Shown here: positions 1 through 24,620 of the stretch, piece after piece
Numbering within the stretch: position 1 is the stretch's first letter
Layout: each line of letters opens with the position of its first letter
From: Schistocephalus solidus
Lineage: Eukaryota > Platyhelminthes > Cestoda > Diphyllobothriidea > Diphyllobothriidae
Reading direction: 5' to 3'
DNA: 64,000 nt
Assembly: GCA_017591395.1 (NCBI GenBank)
Contig: WEDG01005156.1
Coordinates: 1 to 64,000, forward strand
Notes under the pieces: model-generated
The model's database searches: none
The model's input: only the letters and a program-made list of their open reading frames with translations
What the model was told of the DNA's origin: nothing
Translations under genes and position numbers: made by a program

Positions 1-495
1 TCACCCCAATTAACACCCAACAATCATATAAAGCCCGTAATGGAGTTAGTAGTCATCTAAGATATTTAATCCGCCCTACTAGGGTGCAGAACTGTTTATC
101 CACATGCGAGTCGAATACCGGAATAAACAACAATGATCGGTTATATGGCCCAACCCAAAAATAGGAGATAAGGGCTCCTGTAATGCGTGATTGGTGCTAG
201 GTTGAGGTTTTATGGGCGAGGTAAATGAAACCGGCTTATGGCTGTTTACGGAAAGCAAACAGTAGAAAAAGACGTCTATGCCATTGGTTTGTTGATATAC
301 ACTAATAAACCCTAAAAAGCAAATGGCAATTTTTATTTCTGCAGATTCAAAGCTGTAAACGGGCTGAGAAAATAAAAACCGAGGGCGAAGTGAGACCTTA
401 CCGTGAATAGCAGTCAAATTTAAGGATGAAAGAATAAGCATATATTGTTAACGCCGACCCTCGTTATGACAGCGACTGAAGATATAACGGAAGCT

Positions 496-615
496 GGCAA
501 CATCGACAGCTTAACTTCAAACCCTAAACCCATGTCCAAAGCCTTACCTTAAGCCAAACCCCTAAGTACGACATTGGCCCTAACCATAACTTCAAATCTT
601 AACGATAACTCCTTA
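496..615. repeat. degenerate CCTAA-like tract
   Basis: The stretch contains scattered CCCTAAACC, CCTTAAGCC, CCCTAACC and ATAACTTC-like words resembling decayed telomere-type (CCCTAA)n or related microsatellite DNA. Similar tracts occur near 33.8 kb and 43.3 kb. Nothing else recognisable is seen in the first 3.2 kb: open frames there are short and have no familiar motifs. Confidence 0.4.
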
Positions 616-3286
616 CTCTAAAAGAAGCCCACTAGATCTCTTAAGCCAGCCGAGTTACAGACCTCAGTTTGAGACCGTCTCGAACCTCACATCAACATCC
701 GATTCACGATGTACAGGACACTAATCTACTGGATAAAGAAATGAACTGTCTACGCCAACCAAGACGGGAAGCTGAACCACTTCCACCTCAGTTGCCTGTG
801 AGGAATATAAAAGCTGAGGTGACAGTATAGGATCCCGGACACCGAATTCCTGAACCGAATCGGACTCCTCAGGATCAGCAAAACGCAGAAACAACTGCAC
901 CTACGCCATAGTGGCCATCTAAAGAGGAGGGACGCTGAGTGCCTACCAAAACCACTCTTCCAAAGCTATATCGCTACTGGAGCTGTTCGATAGGCAGGAG
1001 AAAAGCCATGCTACAAGGATAGCCTGCGAACTTTCCTTACGGACCTGAAAATCAATCTTATGGCCTGGGAGGACCTCGTTCCGGACTGACTATCCTGAAG
1101 ATCTGTGCAGACTGCGTCAGCAATTGGCGATGCCGACCAAATCTCCGCTGTCAAACCTAAAATAGTGGCCTGCATGTCTCAGATGACGCGGACTCACAAG
1201 CCTCGCATCCAACCCCTTCCGCAGTATTTCATTGTCAAGGGCCGTTTCGGGCGCGGATTGGCCTCGTCGGACATCTCCATTTCCAATGCAATATCAAAGC
1301 GATAATCCGACAACTTTCTGCGCAAACGCGTCCATTTTCGCTCATGTCTCGACCCCCCGATCGTGATTAACACCACCACCGGTAGGCAAATTCCCGATTC
1401 TCATCCGCTGCCAGATCCAGCATCCCTGCCAAACAGTAGCCAACTCAACTCATGAAATGCTTTGATTAAAATTGCAGCGGATATTTGAACGTAGCGTTAG
1501 CCCTGTTATTTTAAGTTTTTGAATGAAGTTAAGGCTAACAAAGCCTAAAGTATCGGTATTTAAACTAAAATAACGTAAGCATTTTATCACAGAATGCATA
1601 TGTTCATTAGTGGCCGTTTCACTCCCAAACATCCATTTTCTTCTTGTTCAGATTTTAACACGTTCTCCGTTTTCTACAACCCATGTTTTCCATTAGCTGC
1701 TGAATTTACTGCTTTTGCCCGCTTTGCAACGATGACCTTCGCGGTTTTTAATGTCATCTCCGCATTTCAATCCTAAGCGATCTGTGGTTCGTTCGGTCAG
1801 CGGATACGTATCATGGTCGCATCTCCCCACGATGTGGTTATCATTGCATCATTTCATTTCCCCTCCTCGCTTTGACTCTAAGTGGACTGTGAACGAGCGT
1901 GGTGATATCCTCCTGCCTCGCCACCTTGACAGTTACTTCCGCTGTCATACCAAATATCGTATAATCCCATCTACAGCGAATAGTGTCATCCGGTTTTAAA
2001 AATCATCCTTTCACGAGCCATTTTTCAGACCCTCATATGCTTTGCCCTGCAGGATAGATCTGTCCCATACGCATATTTCAACGCCTACATATTTAGTTCA
2101 GTTAACTATTTATAGACTTTGATAAAGTCCACTCCTTGATATTTCTGCTTTAATATGAGCAGTTGAGTTTGCATAGTATTGTTCTAAAACGAGAAATCCG
2201 ACGAAACGTGCACGTTTGATCATCCTGTCGGTAAAGATATGGCCTCTCTGCAGGTGAAAACTCCGGCTGAAAAATCATTGGGTGAGTTCTACGGGGCTTA
2301 AGTTTCTATATCAGCAATAGCTGAGTTTCTAGTGAATTCATAATGGTAAGCTAAAGCGGTCTTAATCGGCTTGACTAATCCGTTGAGTCTCATATTCGGC
2401 CCATCCTGAAGGCATTTAAAACGTTGGCCCATTCGTTCTCCTTTAAGGGGGATTCAAGCTATGTCTGGACTTCCTCCATTTCACCGTGTTTTCTAGCATT
2501 TGGGGTGCCGGATGTAGATTTAGGCATGCCTTTGATAACTATGCATTGATTGTGATAATGTCGAGGCTCCTGTGTTTGTTTCTTTTTTTCAGAACTTACA
2601 TTATTAGCATAAGGATTGTCGTTGTATTCTACGTTCAACAAGTTTTTGGACACAATGAACGCCCAGTTCTCTCCTTAAGGAGGTTTCTTTGTCTGTTTCG
2701 ACCTTCACCGGCGCAGTTTTAGCCTGCACTGTGCTTAAAATCTGTCCACTCATAGTAACGATATGGCTTAGTCTGGCCTTTCGGGATGCTTTGAGACGAT
2801 TCTTTGTTTTCTTACGCCCCCGCCAGTCATACTTTACCATAACTGATAATGAAAAACGGTTACGCCGAGTCCCGTATACGCGCAGTCATCTTCCTCATTA
2901 GTGATTATGACTGAGGAAGCTGTGTTTGCGTAAGTTATTTTTTCCTACTCAGTTTCCATCATCTTCAATTTCTTATCTTCGGGTAAAAGGCGAGAAATTG
3001 TCTTCAAATTTTCTTTTTCCATTTTAGGTCCTTGATATCCTTCTCCATCTTCAAAAGCTTTTGTTGACTTTGAGGCATTTCGTACACGCTTCGTCTTCGT
3101 ACTTGATATCCAGCAAACTAAGTTTAAAAGATGACAGGATTTCAAGCGTGATTTACTCCACTGGACAGTTGAAAATCCCAAACCGCTCTACAGCGTCTTA
3201 AGAAAGTGCACGCGTAGTTTGGCGAAACCATAAGTGGTAAATGTTTATAAGCCCACAGCGTTCTTGATACGTTAGATTACGGTGTT

Positions 3287-3370
3287 TCAGTGATAGCTCG
3301 GCTTGCAGAGCGGAGGACTGTAGTGTGAGCAGAGATCATCAGGTCGGTCGTTCAAATCCGCCTCACTGGA
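3287..3370 (+). tRNA. tRNA-Tyr(GTA)-like gene or pseudogene with short intron
   Basis: A cloverleaf can be drawn by hand. The acceptor stem pairs 3287-3293 with 3363-3369 (7 pairs, the outermost a G-U). The D stem is GCTC/GAGC (3296-3299 with 3308-3311). The anticodon arm GAGGA-CTGTAG places anticodon GTA at 3320-3322, followed by about 11 nt (3324-3334) where eukaryotic tRNA-Tyr genes carry their intron. The B box is TTCAAAT inside the T loop. The T stem GGTCG/CCGCC has one mismatch and the anticodon stem has one G-A mismatch. No run of four T follows at once. The A and B boxes, GTA anticodon and intron position argue for tRNA-Tyr; the two stem mismatches leave open that it is a decaying copy. 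Confidence 0.55.
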
Positions 3371-3896
3371 TCACCTTTGTAACTAATTTCTGCGCTTTTT
3401 AGGTAAAGCTTGCTTTTGGAATAACTTGCCTATTGAAAATAAGTCGTTAACTAGTCTATCTGCAATCCAGCGAAGACTGCACATTTATATAAGCATTAAT
3501 TCTAATATTTTTTATGTGCCTCATCATTTCCGATCAGCTTTCTCCATTACTCGGAGAAAGAACCATCGGGAATTTTAGAGACCCTCTTGAAATTACTTTT
3601 CTGTACCTCGAGCCCCCCAGGAACCATGATGCCTCCTAATACCACCATTCATTCAAACGATTAAGTCATTCGGACGTACACAGTCAATAATAGTCCCGTT
3701 TCTTTGGATAAGTACCATCATCAGAATTTAATTCTTGATCTAACTATGCTTAGGCCTCAAGTTCACTGACGCCTTTTCGCGAGATTTTGTTTCATACCCC
3801 TTAGTGATTAAGAACGAACCATATCGACGTTTCATTATACCATTCTAAAATTCTACTGCAGTATTTGCCTACGCTACCCCCTACCTTATTTTCTTA

Positions 3897-3979
3897 GCAG
3901 TTTTTCTCCTAGCCTCTATTCGAAAATGGAGGCCGATTTAACTCTGCCTCCATTTTAAATGTAAGAGTTTTTTCACTGC
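3897..3979. repeat. foldback MITE-like element, copy 1
   Basis: 83 bp starting GCAGTTTTTCTCCTA and ending AAGAGTTTTTTCACTGC. The ends are imperfect terminal inverted repeats (GCAG/CTGC, CTCCT/AAGAG). Inside, AAAATGGAGGC pairs with GCCTCCATTTT, so the whole element can fold back. A related copy lies at 7879-7960, which supports a mobile repeat rather than a chance hairpin. No coding capacity. Confidence 0.5.
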
Positions 3980-4749
3980 CTATTTTCTAATTAAAAATTA
4001 ATTTCAAAACATCGCGAACTATTGTTCTAACATGACAAGTTCTGCCTACATTATTACATATTTCTACATTTTATCTGAACACAATGTCATAATTTTATTT
4101 CGGTACTGTTCGTTTTGACTGTGCCTTCCCGGCGCTTACAAAATATAAATTCTTAATTTTAAATTAAACTCTTGTAGTAAAGAACTGTTGTACCAATTCT
4201 CTTTTCTTCCGTTCACTAGCGCGCAGAAAGATAAATAAAGGGCGAGCAGTATTCCAGACAACGACTTACGTACATTTTATAAAGGCGGAGTCTAATATCG
4301 ATAATTTTAAAATTTCGGAGGATAAATCCGGTAGATCTGCGTGCTTTTGAGATAATCAGGGCGCAATGTTATGAAAGATTGAGACTGTTGGAATATGATA
4401 TGCCCAGATACTTAACAACTTCAGGCACATTAAGGTCGTGGTTATCTATGCTTAGCTGAGGCTAATTGTCGTCGCTGACAACCATAACGGAGCATTCTTA
4501 CCAAGAAACGGAAAGGTGTCATGTGCAGCATCAATGGCAAAGGCCTCAAGATCGTTTTTTAAGTGTTCAAGCACGTTTTTGCGAGCTGCTTGCATGTATC
4601 GATAGGCAAATTTTAAATCATTGGCATACGATGGGACTTCTCACCAGCAGAAAGACAGAAACTTAGAAAAATATTTCTTGCAGTAAAAAAGCGGTTCAGC
4701 GAAGGGGAAAACAATTTGGTTATCTAAAGCAACCACATAAGGCAGCGTC

Positions 4750-6850
4750 CAACATTTTTCCGTTGGACGGGTCCAGTACGGATGACCACGCAGCTGACTC
4801 AATAACTGAAGGTTCAAGCCGCATAGTGACCCTATCCCATAAACATGAAATTAAAATTCATGTACACCAATGTGTAGAACATGCTATCAAAGTTCAACGA
4901 CCTGAAGATCCACCTCTGTGATCTATCTCCAGACGTTCTCTCTATCACAGTAACCTGGTTGTCCTAACACGTGGCCGACCGTGAGTTAACCATGTGGAGC
5001 TACCAACCATTTAGAAGAGATAGGGAAAGGCATTAGTGCGGTGGAATACACACGTACGGAAAACATGGAATAATAGTATCAGACAAAACAGATAAACTGA
5101 CGTGTACTTCCGGGTCAATATGGCTGTCTATTAAAGTACCGGGTTAACTTTGCCTCTATGTTCTGACAGTCTATTGACCGCCGAGAACGGATCCGACGAC
5201 TGATGCTTATCTGCTAGAGGAGCGAGAAAAGCTTGATAGGTGGTCAGATCTCCTGATCATGGGTTAATATAATGCGCCTCACATTGACTGGAGCTCGGTT
5301 TACGCACATACCTCAGAAATGGCCTTTGATTTTCATCTTCTTAATATAACGCTTAAGCTTTTTCTCACTCAACACGTTACGTATCTCGATCAGAGTGTGC
5401 GACGGCCAACAGGACAATTGTCTTGATCTTGTCCTTACATAATCGCAGGATAGCATTGACGAGCTGTCATGTAAACCGTTCTCGGTAAAATTAACCACGT
5501 CGTCCTGCTTTTGGAATAATCCCCCCTTTAAAATACCCGTAAGACCATGGTAATCAAAATAAACGATTGAAGCGACAAGATGAAGGCTGCAATCACACGC
5601 ATTGTGTGGAAATCTGTATTAGTGGGAAATAAAACCGAGGACTAGGAACAGTTCTGAGGAATAATGCACAAGTTCATAGCAAACCACAGTCCACTTTCAC
5701 AAAAGAGTTGACAGGTAGACCCTACATCCATAAGTGCATACAAACTTAAAATTAATCGAGTTAAAGGGCCTTATTTTCAAAACAAGACGGAACTTCAATG
5801 CCAATCTGCTTAACCGTGCCACGGAGAAGCCGAAAATTTTCTACAGTTACATAAGCCAGGGGATGCACTACCCCTGCTGAGGACTGCTTGGGGCATAAAC
5901 ATCATTGAGGACGGAGCGATGGCTGATCATCTTTCAGAATTTTTCCGGTCTGTTTTCACTAGAGAAATCGAATTTAACCCTCCCGCTAGTGATTTTGAAG
6001 AGGACGCAAAAATTGAGGCCATCCAATTCACCGAAGATATTGTTTTAAAAGAGTTTCTGAGGTAAAGGAATCAAAATCATTAGGAACCGATTAAATACCT
6101 GCAAAATTGTTGAATGAACTTGCCTGTGAGTTAGCAAAACCGCTGTCTATGATTTTTAATTCATCCTTCGAGGCTGTATGTCTACCAGCTGATTGGAAAG
6201 CTGCATGCGTAACACCCTTGCATAAGGGTGGCAACCGGCTCTCCAAAAACACCTACAGGCTAGCCAGTCTTTCTTCCATTTGCTGTAAAATTATGGAAAA
6301 AAATATCAATAGCCCATTCATTTCCTTGAGTAAAACAATCTGTTTTCCGATTTTAAGCTTGGTTTTCGTAGAAGCAGGTCTTGTGTCACAAACTTGCTTT
6401 ACTTTTTAGAACGTTGGACAAAAGCAATTGATAGAGGGAACACGGTGCACGCAGTCTATATCGACTACAAGAAAGCCTTTGGTAGCGTGCCTCACCATCG
6501 CCTTCTGTAAAAACTCAGCCGTATTGGAATAAGGGGTAAGCTTCTGATTTGTATACAAAACCTTCATAATCGGCCACTCTCAAACTGTCCATGTCACTTA
6601 CCATCAGTCAGCAACAGTTGCGGTTGAGAGTGGTGTTCCCTAGGGCTCCGTCCTTAGCCCTTCTCTGTTAATTATAAAGGTTGAATACTGCGTCAACTAA
6701 CTGGCTTGCGATGTCGTCATGTTTACCGATTATATCAATATCTTGAGCAGCATCTGGCATGAAGTTCACGAAGAATATATTGGTCGATGTTTTATTTGAG
6801 CACCCAAAAGGGCAATGTCATTGGGAAAATAAAAAAGTTTGAAAGCTCGT
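4750..6850 (+). mobile_element. degenerate CR1/jockey-like LINE fragment (endonuclease + RT)
   Basis: Scattered over three frames with many stops is a recognisable non-LTR retrotransposon. Endonuclease traces are ITVTWL near 4948, YQPFRRDR near 5008, a relic of the DFN-A-HIDW motif near 5255-5300 and a CLDLVLT-like string near 5430. The RT part starts near 5890 with a frame containing FFRSVFTREIEF, then the 6107-6409 frame with LPADWKAACVTPLHKGG and CKIMEKNI (RT motifs 0-2), then VYIDYKKAFGSVPHHRL near 6450 (motif A, catalytic Asp present, AFD changed to AFG), and FTDYINI near 6720 where the FADD box should be. The element is clearly dead. Family assignment comes from motif layout, not alignment. 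Confidence 0.7.
6107..6409 (+). pseudogene. LINE reverse transcriptase fragment
   Basis: 100-residue open stretch inside the degenerate LINE. Residues 20-50 match the finger region of non-LTR RTs (Leu-Pro-x-Asp-Trp-Lys, Val-Thr-Pro-Leu-His-Lys-Gly-Gly, then Tyr-Arg-x-x-Ser-Leu and Cys-Lys-Ile-Met-Glu-Lys). The frame is lost before motif A, which resumes in another frame about 40 bp downstream. Confidence 0.7.
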
Positions 6851-8926
6851 ACAGTAAAGTTATGAATAGTAGGTCAACTCCTTGTCGATGACAAATGACA
6901 CAGATCAGTGTGGACAAACAGGTTAACAAAAAGAGTAGACAATGAAAAAATTTCTGGGGCATTTTTATGGAAAAGATATATGTTGAATGGGATTTTCGGG
7001 TTTCTATGAGTAAAAACTATCACTCCTAGAGAACCGACATGCTGATGAGAAGCTATGTGGTTTCGAAACGCACCTCATCGTGGGAAAAATCATGCAATGA
7101 CATGGGCTACTTTTCACCATCACGGGTGCAATCCCAATGCCATCGACCAGCTATAAGCGAAACTGTCAAGGTTGCTAGACAGGGAAAACCTTCGCAGGCA
7201 TCATCAATACACTCAAAGTCGAACGAGGAAAGGACCGTAGAAATCGTGAAGGGCATGGTAGAAATGCCAGAGAAGCGTCCATGATACCCTCATTGCTGAT
7301 TTCTACGATCACCGACAGAGGAACCCAAAACGATCTGCAACAGTCCATGTAAAGTTGAAACTAGGGAGAACGTAAAAGCCGCAAGCACCAACGACTTAAG
7401 GCGCGGCAGCTGCAATGGTGGACGATGTTATAGCAGTTTACATAGGGTCAAGAGAAAGGAGAACCGCGAAGACCGAGGAAACCATTGAAGTCGTCAATAT
7501 TTCCAAATGATGGTCGAAATTAAGAGGGGATGAAAACCAGCTGTGAATATGGTATTTAAAAAAAGAGGCACAGGAGAAACGAAACTGCTCCATGAGGGGA
7601 GATGAAGCAGCATGGTAGGTTGGTTCTGAGCATAGTACGAAAGGAAGGTCGCAAGGTCGCATCTCGATGATGATCTCGTGACCTCAACTGTCCCCTCTTC
7701 ATTTTGACCCTGTTGTCCACGATGAGTTCCTCCTCTCTCACCTCCACTGGTGTTTATAAACAGTAGCTCTGATTGCCATAGTATCTTTCACCCGAAAAGG
7801 AGCGTTCCGAACCCTCATACGTTGTCAGCAACATCACAATACTATCCTATTGCATCTAGCTATTAATTATTTATTGAAGCAGTTTTTTCTCCTAGTTTTT
7901 TTAAATAGCGCGGCTCGCCGAACTCCGCCTCCAATTTAACGGTAGGAGTTTTTTAACTGCTTCTTTTCCAGTTCATCTTTAATGCCCAAAAATTGTTGAC
8001 TTTTGTTTTAAAAATGGCAAATCGTTCTGAATCGGATATGCTTACCATACTACCCATTTCTGCTGTTCATATGGATTCTCAAATAGTGCAGCAATTATCC
8101 ACTTTGTATTTAGTTAAGCCATGATACTAAGTTTGTAATGATGGGGCCATCTGGGCCTTAAATACACAATTTATTTAATTATATATTTTTAATGGGAGAT
8201 CTGGCAATTGAGCAGGAAGAAGTCCATATAATACGCCCAAGGGTGTTATTTCACATGACAATCGTCGATGAAACTGAGGTCTGCACAGCTGAGTATCCAG
8301 ATTGTAATTCTAGTTATGGTTATCAGCAAAAGAATCAAAGGTGGTGTAAATGAGCGCGCAAATATGACCCAATTGATTTTCAAGTATTTTACTGAGGGAT
8401 GGGTTATGAAGGCATGGTGCTTGGAAGAGATAATCTGGAGACGGTCTTCTAAATTCCCAATGATCCTTGCTCGGTGTCATGGGGAAAGCTGCTCGGGAAC
8501 GATGAAGATAATAATTGGTTAATCAACTCTTTGTCAAGGTAGCTGTGCAGTCTTCGCCTAAATGTAGACAGGTTATTTGATATCATTATATCGATTTGCG
8601 TTTAATTTCAAAGAAAGCAATACCTGTAAGCAAAGAATAGAGAGCGTTTACAAGTGGAGGCTATAGGAGAAGGTATAATCAGTGAAGAATTACGTATGCT
8701 GAACGGACAAATAACGGGGTAAGCGCTGAAATTCGGGGAATATTTGAAGTATTATTAAGGCGATAAAGTAGGCAGAAGCCTGCTTCCAGTCTCCGAACGC
8801 ATATAAATTTTACGTTAGTTAGCGAGTACCTATTCAAGTAGGAGGCTGTTAAAATGGTTGGAGGTAAGAGTTTCTGATTAAAATGTCTGTAGGCATTTTT
8901 AATTTTAGAATGGCTAGACTCGGTCT
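6850..8926. other. no gene recognised
   Basis: Apart from the foldback element at 7879-7960, this 2-kb stretch shows only short open frames without recognisable motifs. It may be material inserted into or next to the LINE remnant, whose 3'-terminal motifs reappear on the + strand at 9.69 kb. Confidence 0.5.
7879..7960. repeat. foldback MITE-like element, copy 2
   Basis: 82 bp beginning GCAGTTTTTTCTCCTAG and ending GTAGGAGTTTTTTAACTGC, the same termini as the copy at 3897-3979. The inverted end pairs GCAGTT/AACTGC and CTCCTA/TAGGAG are better preserved here. The interior GCCTCCAATTTAA corresponds to GCCTCCATTTTAA of copy 1. Confidence 0.5.
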
Positions 8927-9304
8927 TTAAACCAAAGAATGAACATCAATTTTCAAGAAAAGGAAGGAAAAACATTCGTGCAGTCTCAATTTAATTACAA
9001 GAAGATAAAAATTATAAGAATAAAAGCCAAAAATCTGGGCAGCTTTGGCTATAATTTTATCGGCATGAGGCGACAGATCTAAATTACGGGTGCAGCTTAA
9101 AGTTAAGTCCTTGGTGATGGAACATTCAGTCATAGTGATGCCTTGAAAAATAATTGGTTGTGGTAGCCTGTCAAGCCCCAAGCAAATGTAACGACACTTA
9201 GGGTATAATTCCATTTGCCACGTTGAGCTCCATGCGGAAAGTGCATGCAAGTCTACATGGATTTCTTCTAAGCATCGTTGGGCCGTAGATTTGGAGAAGG
9301 ACAA
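8927..9304 (-). pseudogene. CR1-like LINE RT C-terminal fragment
   Basis: A minus-strand frame of 125 codons with the segment that follows the YADD box in CR1/jockey-like RTs: LHALSAWSSTWQMEL, then YICLG, PQPIIFQG, TKDLTLSCT and ADKIIAKAAQIFGF. The palm catalytic motifs themselves are absent and one Lys of the usual NP-KK-C string is missing. It lies opposite in orientation to the LINE pieces at 4.75-6.85 and 9.69-10.06 kb, so it is a separate insertion or an inverted piece. Confidence 0.7.
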
Positions 9305-9689
9305 ACTTAAACTGACTTGAGCAATAGTTGAATGACTGCCTCATCCCGTTTAACGTGAAAAATGAGTCTCCTTTGGAACCAGCAAATCCAGAACACTGAA
9401 CAGCATGGAATATTACCTGAACGGCCTACAACTGTACGAGGTTAGACGCCTGAAAGCCTTGGGTGTATGGACCACCAATTCACTAAAGTAGTCACTGCAC
9501 AATTCAAAGGTAGCTAAATCAGTGATGTCAGTCCTATACATCAACAAACGTGCGTTATCCTCCTTCAATGAAGACTGCTTCTCAAAGTTCTCCCGAACTT
9601 TTGTGCGTCCGTCAAGCATGGAGAACTTGGACCGCTAACGACCACAGCCATCTCGAAAAAAATTCAACGGCATCCAAATAACCTCATAA

Positions 9690-10060
9690 CTGGACAGGGC
9701 TTGCTAACCTATGAAACCCGATTAGCTAGACTTGACCTTTTTGTTTTGATTTACAGGCAAATATGGGACGACCTTATACACACTTTCCGTACCCTATGTG
9801 GTCAGGACTGCTGCTTTTATAGGGAGACTTCTTCGAGCAACCAAAACCAACCTTTGACATCACCCACTGAGGCTACGTGTGACTGGTACCAGGCTGGGCA
9901 TACGGAAGTTCTTCTCCAGCACACCATGGAATACCTTGCCAGAGGATATCGTTATGTCTGCATCAGTGGACTTTTTAAACGGAAACAAGTATATCTTCGA
10001 TGAGCCTTATCCCACCTGGCTGTTCGTCGCCATTCGTTTTCGCAGCTAGTTTTTGGTACC
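9690..10060 (+). pseudogene. CR1-like LINE 3' end fragment
   Basis: The start reads LTYETRLARLDLFVLIYRQ-IWDDLI, the usual leucine-rich string near the C-terminus of CR1/jockey-like ORF2 proteins. After a frame change come LRVTGTRLGIRKFF (near 9875), LPEDIVMSASVDFFKRK (near 9935) and W-DG-P-D-VI. At least two frameshifts are needed to follow it. It could be the 3' end of the + strand element at 4.75-6.85 kb, interrupted by about 2.9 kb. Confidence 0.65.
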
Positions 10061-11090
10061 TGGGACGGATTCCCAGACGAAGTCATACGGATGGACACGA
10101 CATATATATGCAAACATAAAGTGAATTAATATTCACTTTACAAATACCGTTCATTCTTACAGGAAGGAACTGCTACATCATGCAAAAGCTTTGCACATAT
10201 ATACAGATAATGGTGATATCTACTATTTGACAAAGGCAATCATCGGTCCATCAAGATGACTGTGCCTAGATTATACTGTTACAAAAGCATTTCTTTCTAC
10301 GTGAATATGCTATTCCCTGCTTCGCAGTAACGAGTAACTCAACTGCAATTTTGTAGGTAATGTTTTTTTTATAAGGTATTTAATGGCCAAGCCAATAACC
10401 CTTGAATACACTGAACTCTACTGAACTATATCAGTACGCACCACGATGCCTTCCGACTACAGTCATACTGGTGCAATTTATTATTGCTTATAATAATTGT
10501 TTATAGGAAAACTTTCTTATCTCTTCCCCTTTCTGCACGTTTCCTGCTGAAATTCATCGTATCGGCTGAAGACCAGAACTCATTCAACTTTCTCTGTGTG
10601 GCACAGTACCTACTGCATTACGCGCAATAGTGCACACACATGTCTCTAAATTCTGCAGACCCGCGAACTTGTTCAGCTAAACGTACAGTTTTTAGGGATT
10701 TCACCTGCAATTTTTGATGTTTTCTATACCAAATTGTTTGACATACTGTCGCTGTATGTAACAAAAAAGAAGCTAAAATTTATCCACCTATATAATTTTC
10801 AAATAAACTGAACTGACCTGAACTTGACTTATAGATAGACGACTCTTTCTTCGCTTCTGCCCATCTGTTGGACGCTGTTCCGTTTGGTATTACAACTTTG
10901 CAGCTACAGAAATAAAAGTGAGAAGAGATACTGGGCTCCTTGATTAATTGGTAAATAAATCATAATTGAAAACCCTTGACCTTCCATACGGAACTTGTGT
11001 AAAAAATAACTGACCTATTCAAAGGATCGTTGGTGTGCCGCCGTAGCGTAATTGCTTTTGTGCCAGTTTTTCTAATTGCAATAAACAGAG
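10061..11090. other. upstream region of kinesin light chain gene
   Basis: A-T rich, no recognised gene. The last 30 bp before the start codon contain TTCTAATTG and then AAACAG-AG directly upstream of ATG at 11091. This looks like a branch site and 3' splice acceptor (AG at 11087-11088), so the first coding exon may be joined to a 5' UTR exon or to a trans-spliced leader, which flatworms use. That is inference. Confidence 0.35.
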
Positions 11091-23053
<11,963 letters not shown>

Positions 23054-24364
23054 ATAGAAGAAGCTGCTTGCTAGTCTGGGAGCTTGTCGGTCTGCTGTTG
23101 CTGGGTAGAGACCTCCTACTGCAAAACGTTAAACGTGTATCTTTGTTATGAAAAAAATCATTTTCAAACCAACTTCCACCAATCTTTGCACCGATCCGCA
23201 CGTATGTGAAGAAGCTCGCCAGCAACGCGACTTCATTAGTGCAGTTCAGATCAGTAATGCGCGGACCACGACCTGCCTGGTTGGTCTGCCAGTGCTTGTT
23301 TATGTACTCGTTTTATCATGTATTTTAACTGGCTCGGTGAAAGCGCTCGACCCTGACGGAGGGCAGAGTCAAAAAGTCTCTCCTCCTCCATTACAAATAT
23401 TTTTATTCTTGTTATGTGGTCGACTGTTTACAATTGTGGCCATGCCAGGAGAACTGATGTGACGGCGTTTCGTAAGCAATGCCCCGTCACCTCATCAGTG
23501 GTGTAAGGGTGACCACGGAGGGTTGTGTCCAACACTGACGCTACCAACGCACCTTGCTTGTCTTTGGTCGTTGGGACAGATGAACTGAAAAACTGCTTCC
23601 TTCTCAAAAAATTAGCCTTTTTGGTCTCGGCGATTTCAGTCCGGGGTTGGCGCGGTCATGCCGTGTAGCGTACATGCAAACGTACAGCACAAGTCCCTGG
23701 TGTGTGGATCGCTTCGTAGACGAGCAGTCCTTGCTGCATCAGTCAGACAGGTCTGCTCCTCACGACAATGTCCGTTGTGGCCTAGCAAGTCTTAGGAGGT
23801 ACTCTGAAAAGTACGCTTCAGTTTAAGCCAACTGTTTCCTACTGAAGGAGTCTCAGAAATACCTGTCGTCTTCTTTAGTGCGCCAAGCGGTTGATAACAA
23901 TCAGACGAAGGCCCATTGTAGTAGCAGGATTCTGAGGTGGTCAGTACAGTATTTTATAGTAGGTCTTGTCTTCTCGGGAACACGTAGTCTGAACGGTAGC
24001 GGAGCCGTCAAAAGAGCATACTCAGAGTCATTTATCCTGTCGATATGCGGCAGTCTGGCAGAAGTAGATCGTCTTAGGTGTGTGATCTTCATCAATGGGC
24101 CGGATGACCACAGCTTCCTAGGGTGTCGGAAATATCTATTTGTTACGAATAGGAGGCTCAATGTAGCAAAGTTGACAAGCTCTGCATAATTCGCACAGCG
24201 TTATCCGATTTAGCATTTTTCAATGACGCCCCGTAGACGCATGATTTGTTCCTGTCCTGGCATTCCAATCCCCCGGCAACTACGAGACGGCCGTACACGG
24301 AGACAAGTTTGGCAGGACATGCTGCATCGAACGATCGACAACAACTACTGTCAGTTCCACCGTC
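23054..24364. other. intergenic, no gene recognised
   Basis: Downstream of KLC. Contains a 104-codon open frame at 23148-23462 with a hydrophobic middle, but no recognisable domain, no splice context and no relative elsewhere in the window, so it is not called as a gene. Confidence 0.4.
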
Positions 24365-24620
24365 GTGATCCGACTATGTCCACCGTATGCTGCACAGAAG
24401 AGTGGTGCAGGGATGGTGACTTTTGCGTTAATTAGTTTTAAGTTATAGTAGACTTGCACCCGACTGTACCCGATGTCAAGACATTGTCATGAAGGCCGAA
24501 GGTGGGGCCGGGCACAAATGAACCATCTCCTACGGAGGGGGAGGGTGGGGTGCGGCATGAGCCTGTACCTACGCCTGCCCATGTTGGGCACGCGCGCACC
24601 CCATGCTTGGCGTTTGTTAT
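24365..24620 (-). repeat. fragment of the zinc-finger dispersed repeat (3' block, inverted)
   Basis: Resembles the minus-strand copy at 62.8-63.1 kb: GTCCACCGTATGCTGCACA, GTGGTGCAGGGATGGTGAC, then TAGTTTTAAGTTATAGTAG and ACTTGCACCCGACTGTACC, CGATGTCAAGACATTGTCA. Divergent but collinear. Confidence 0.6.
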
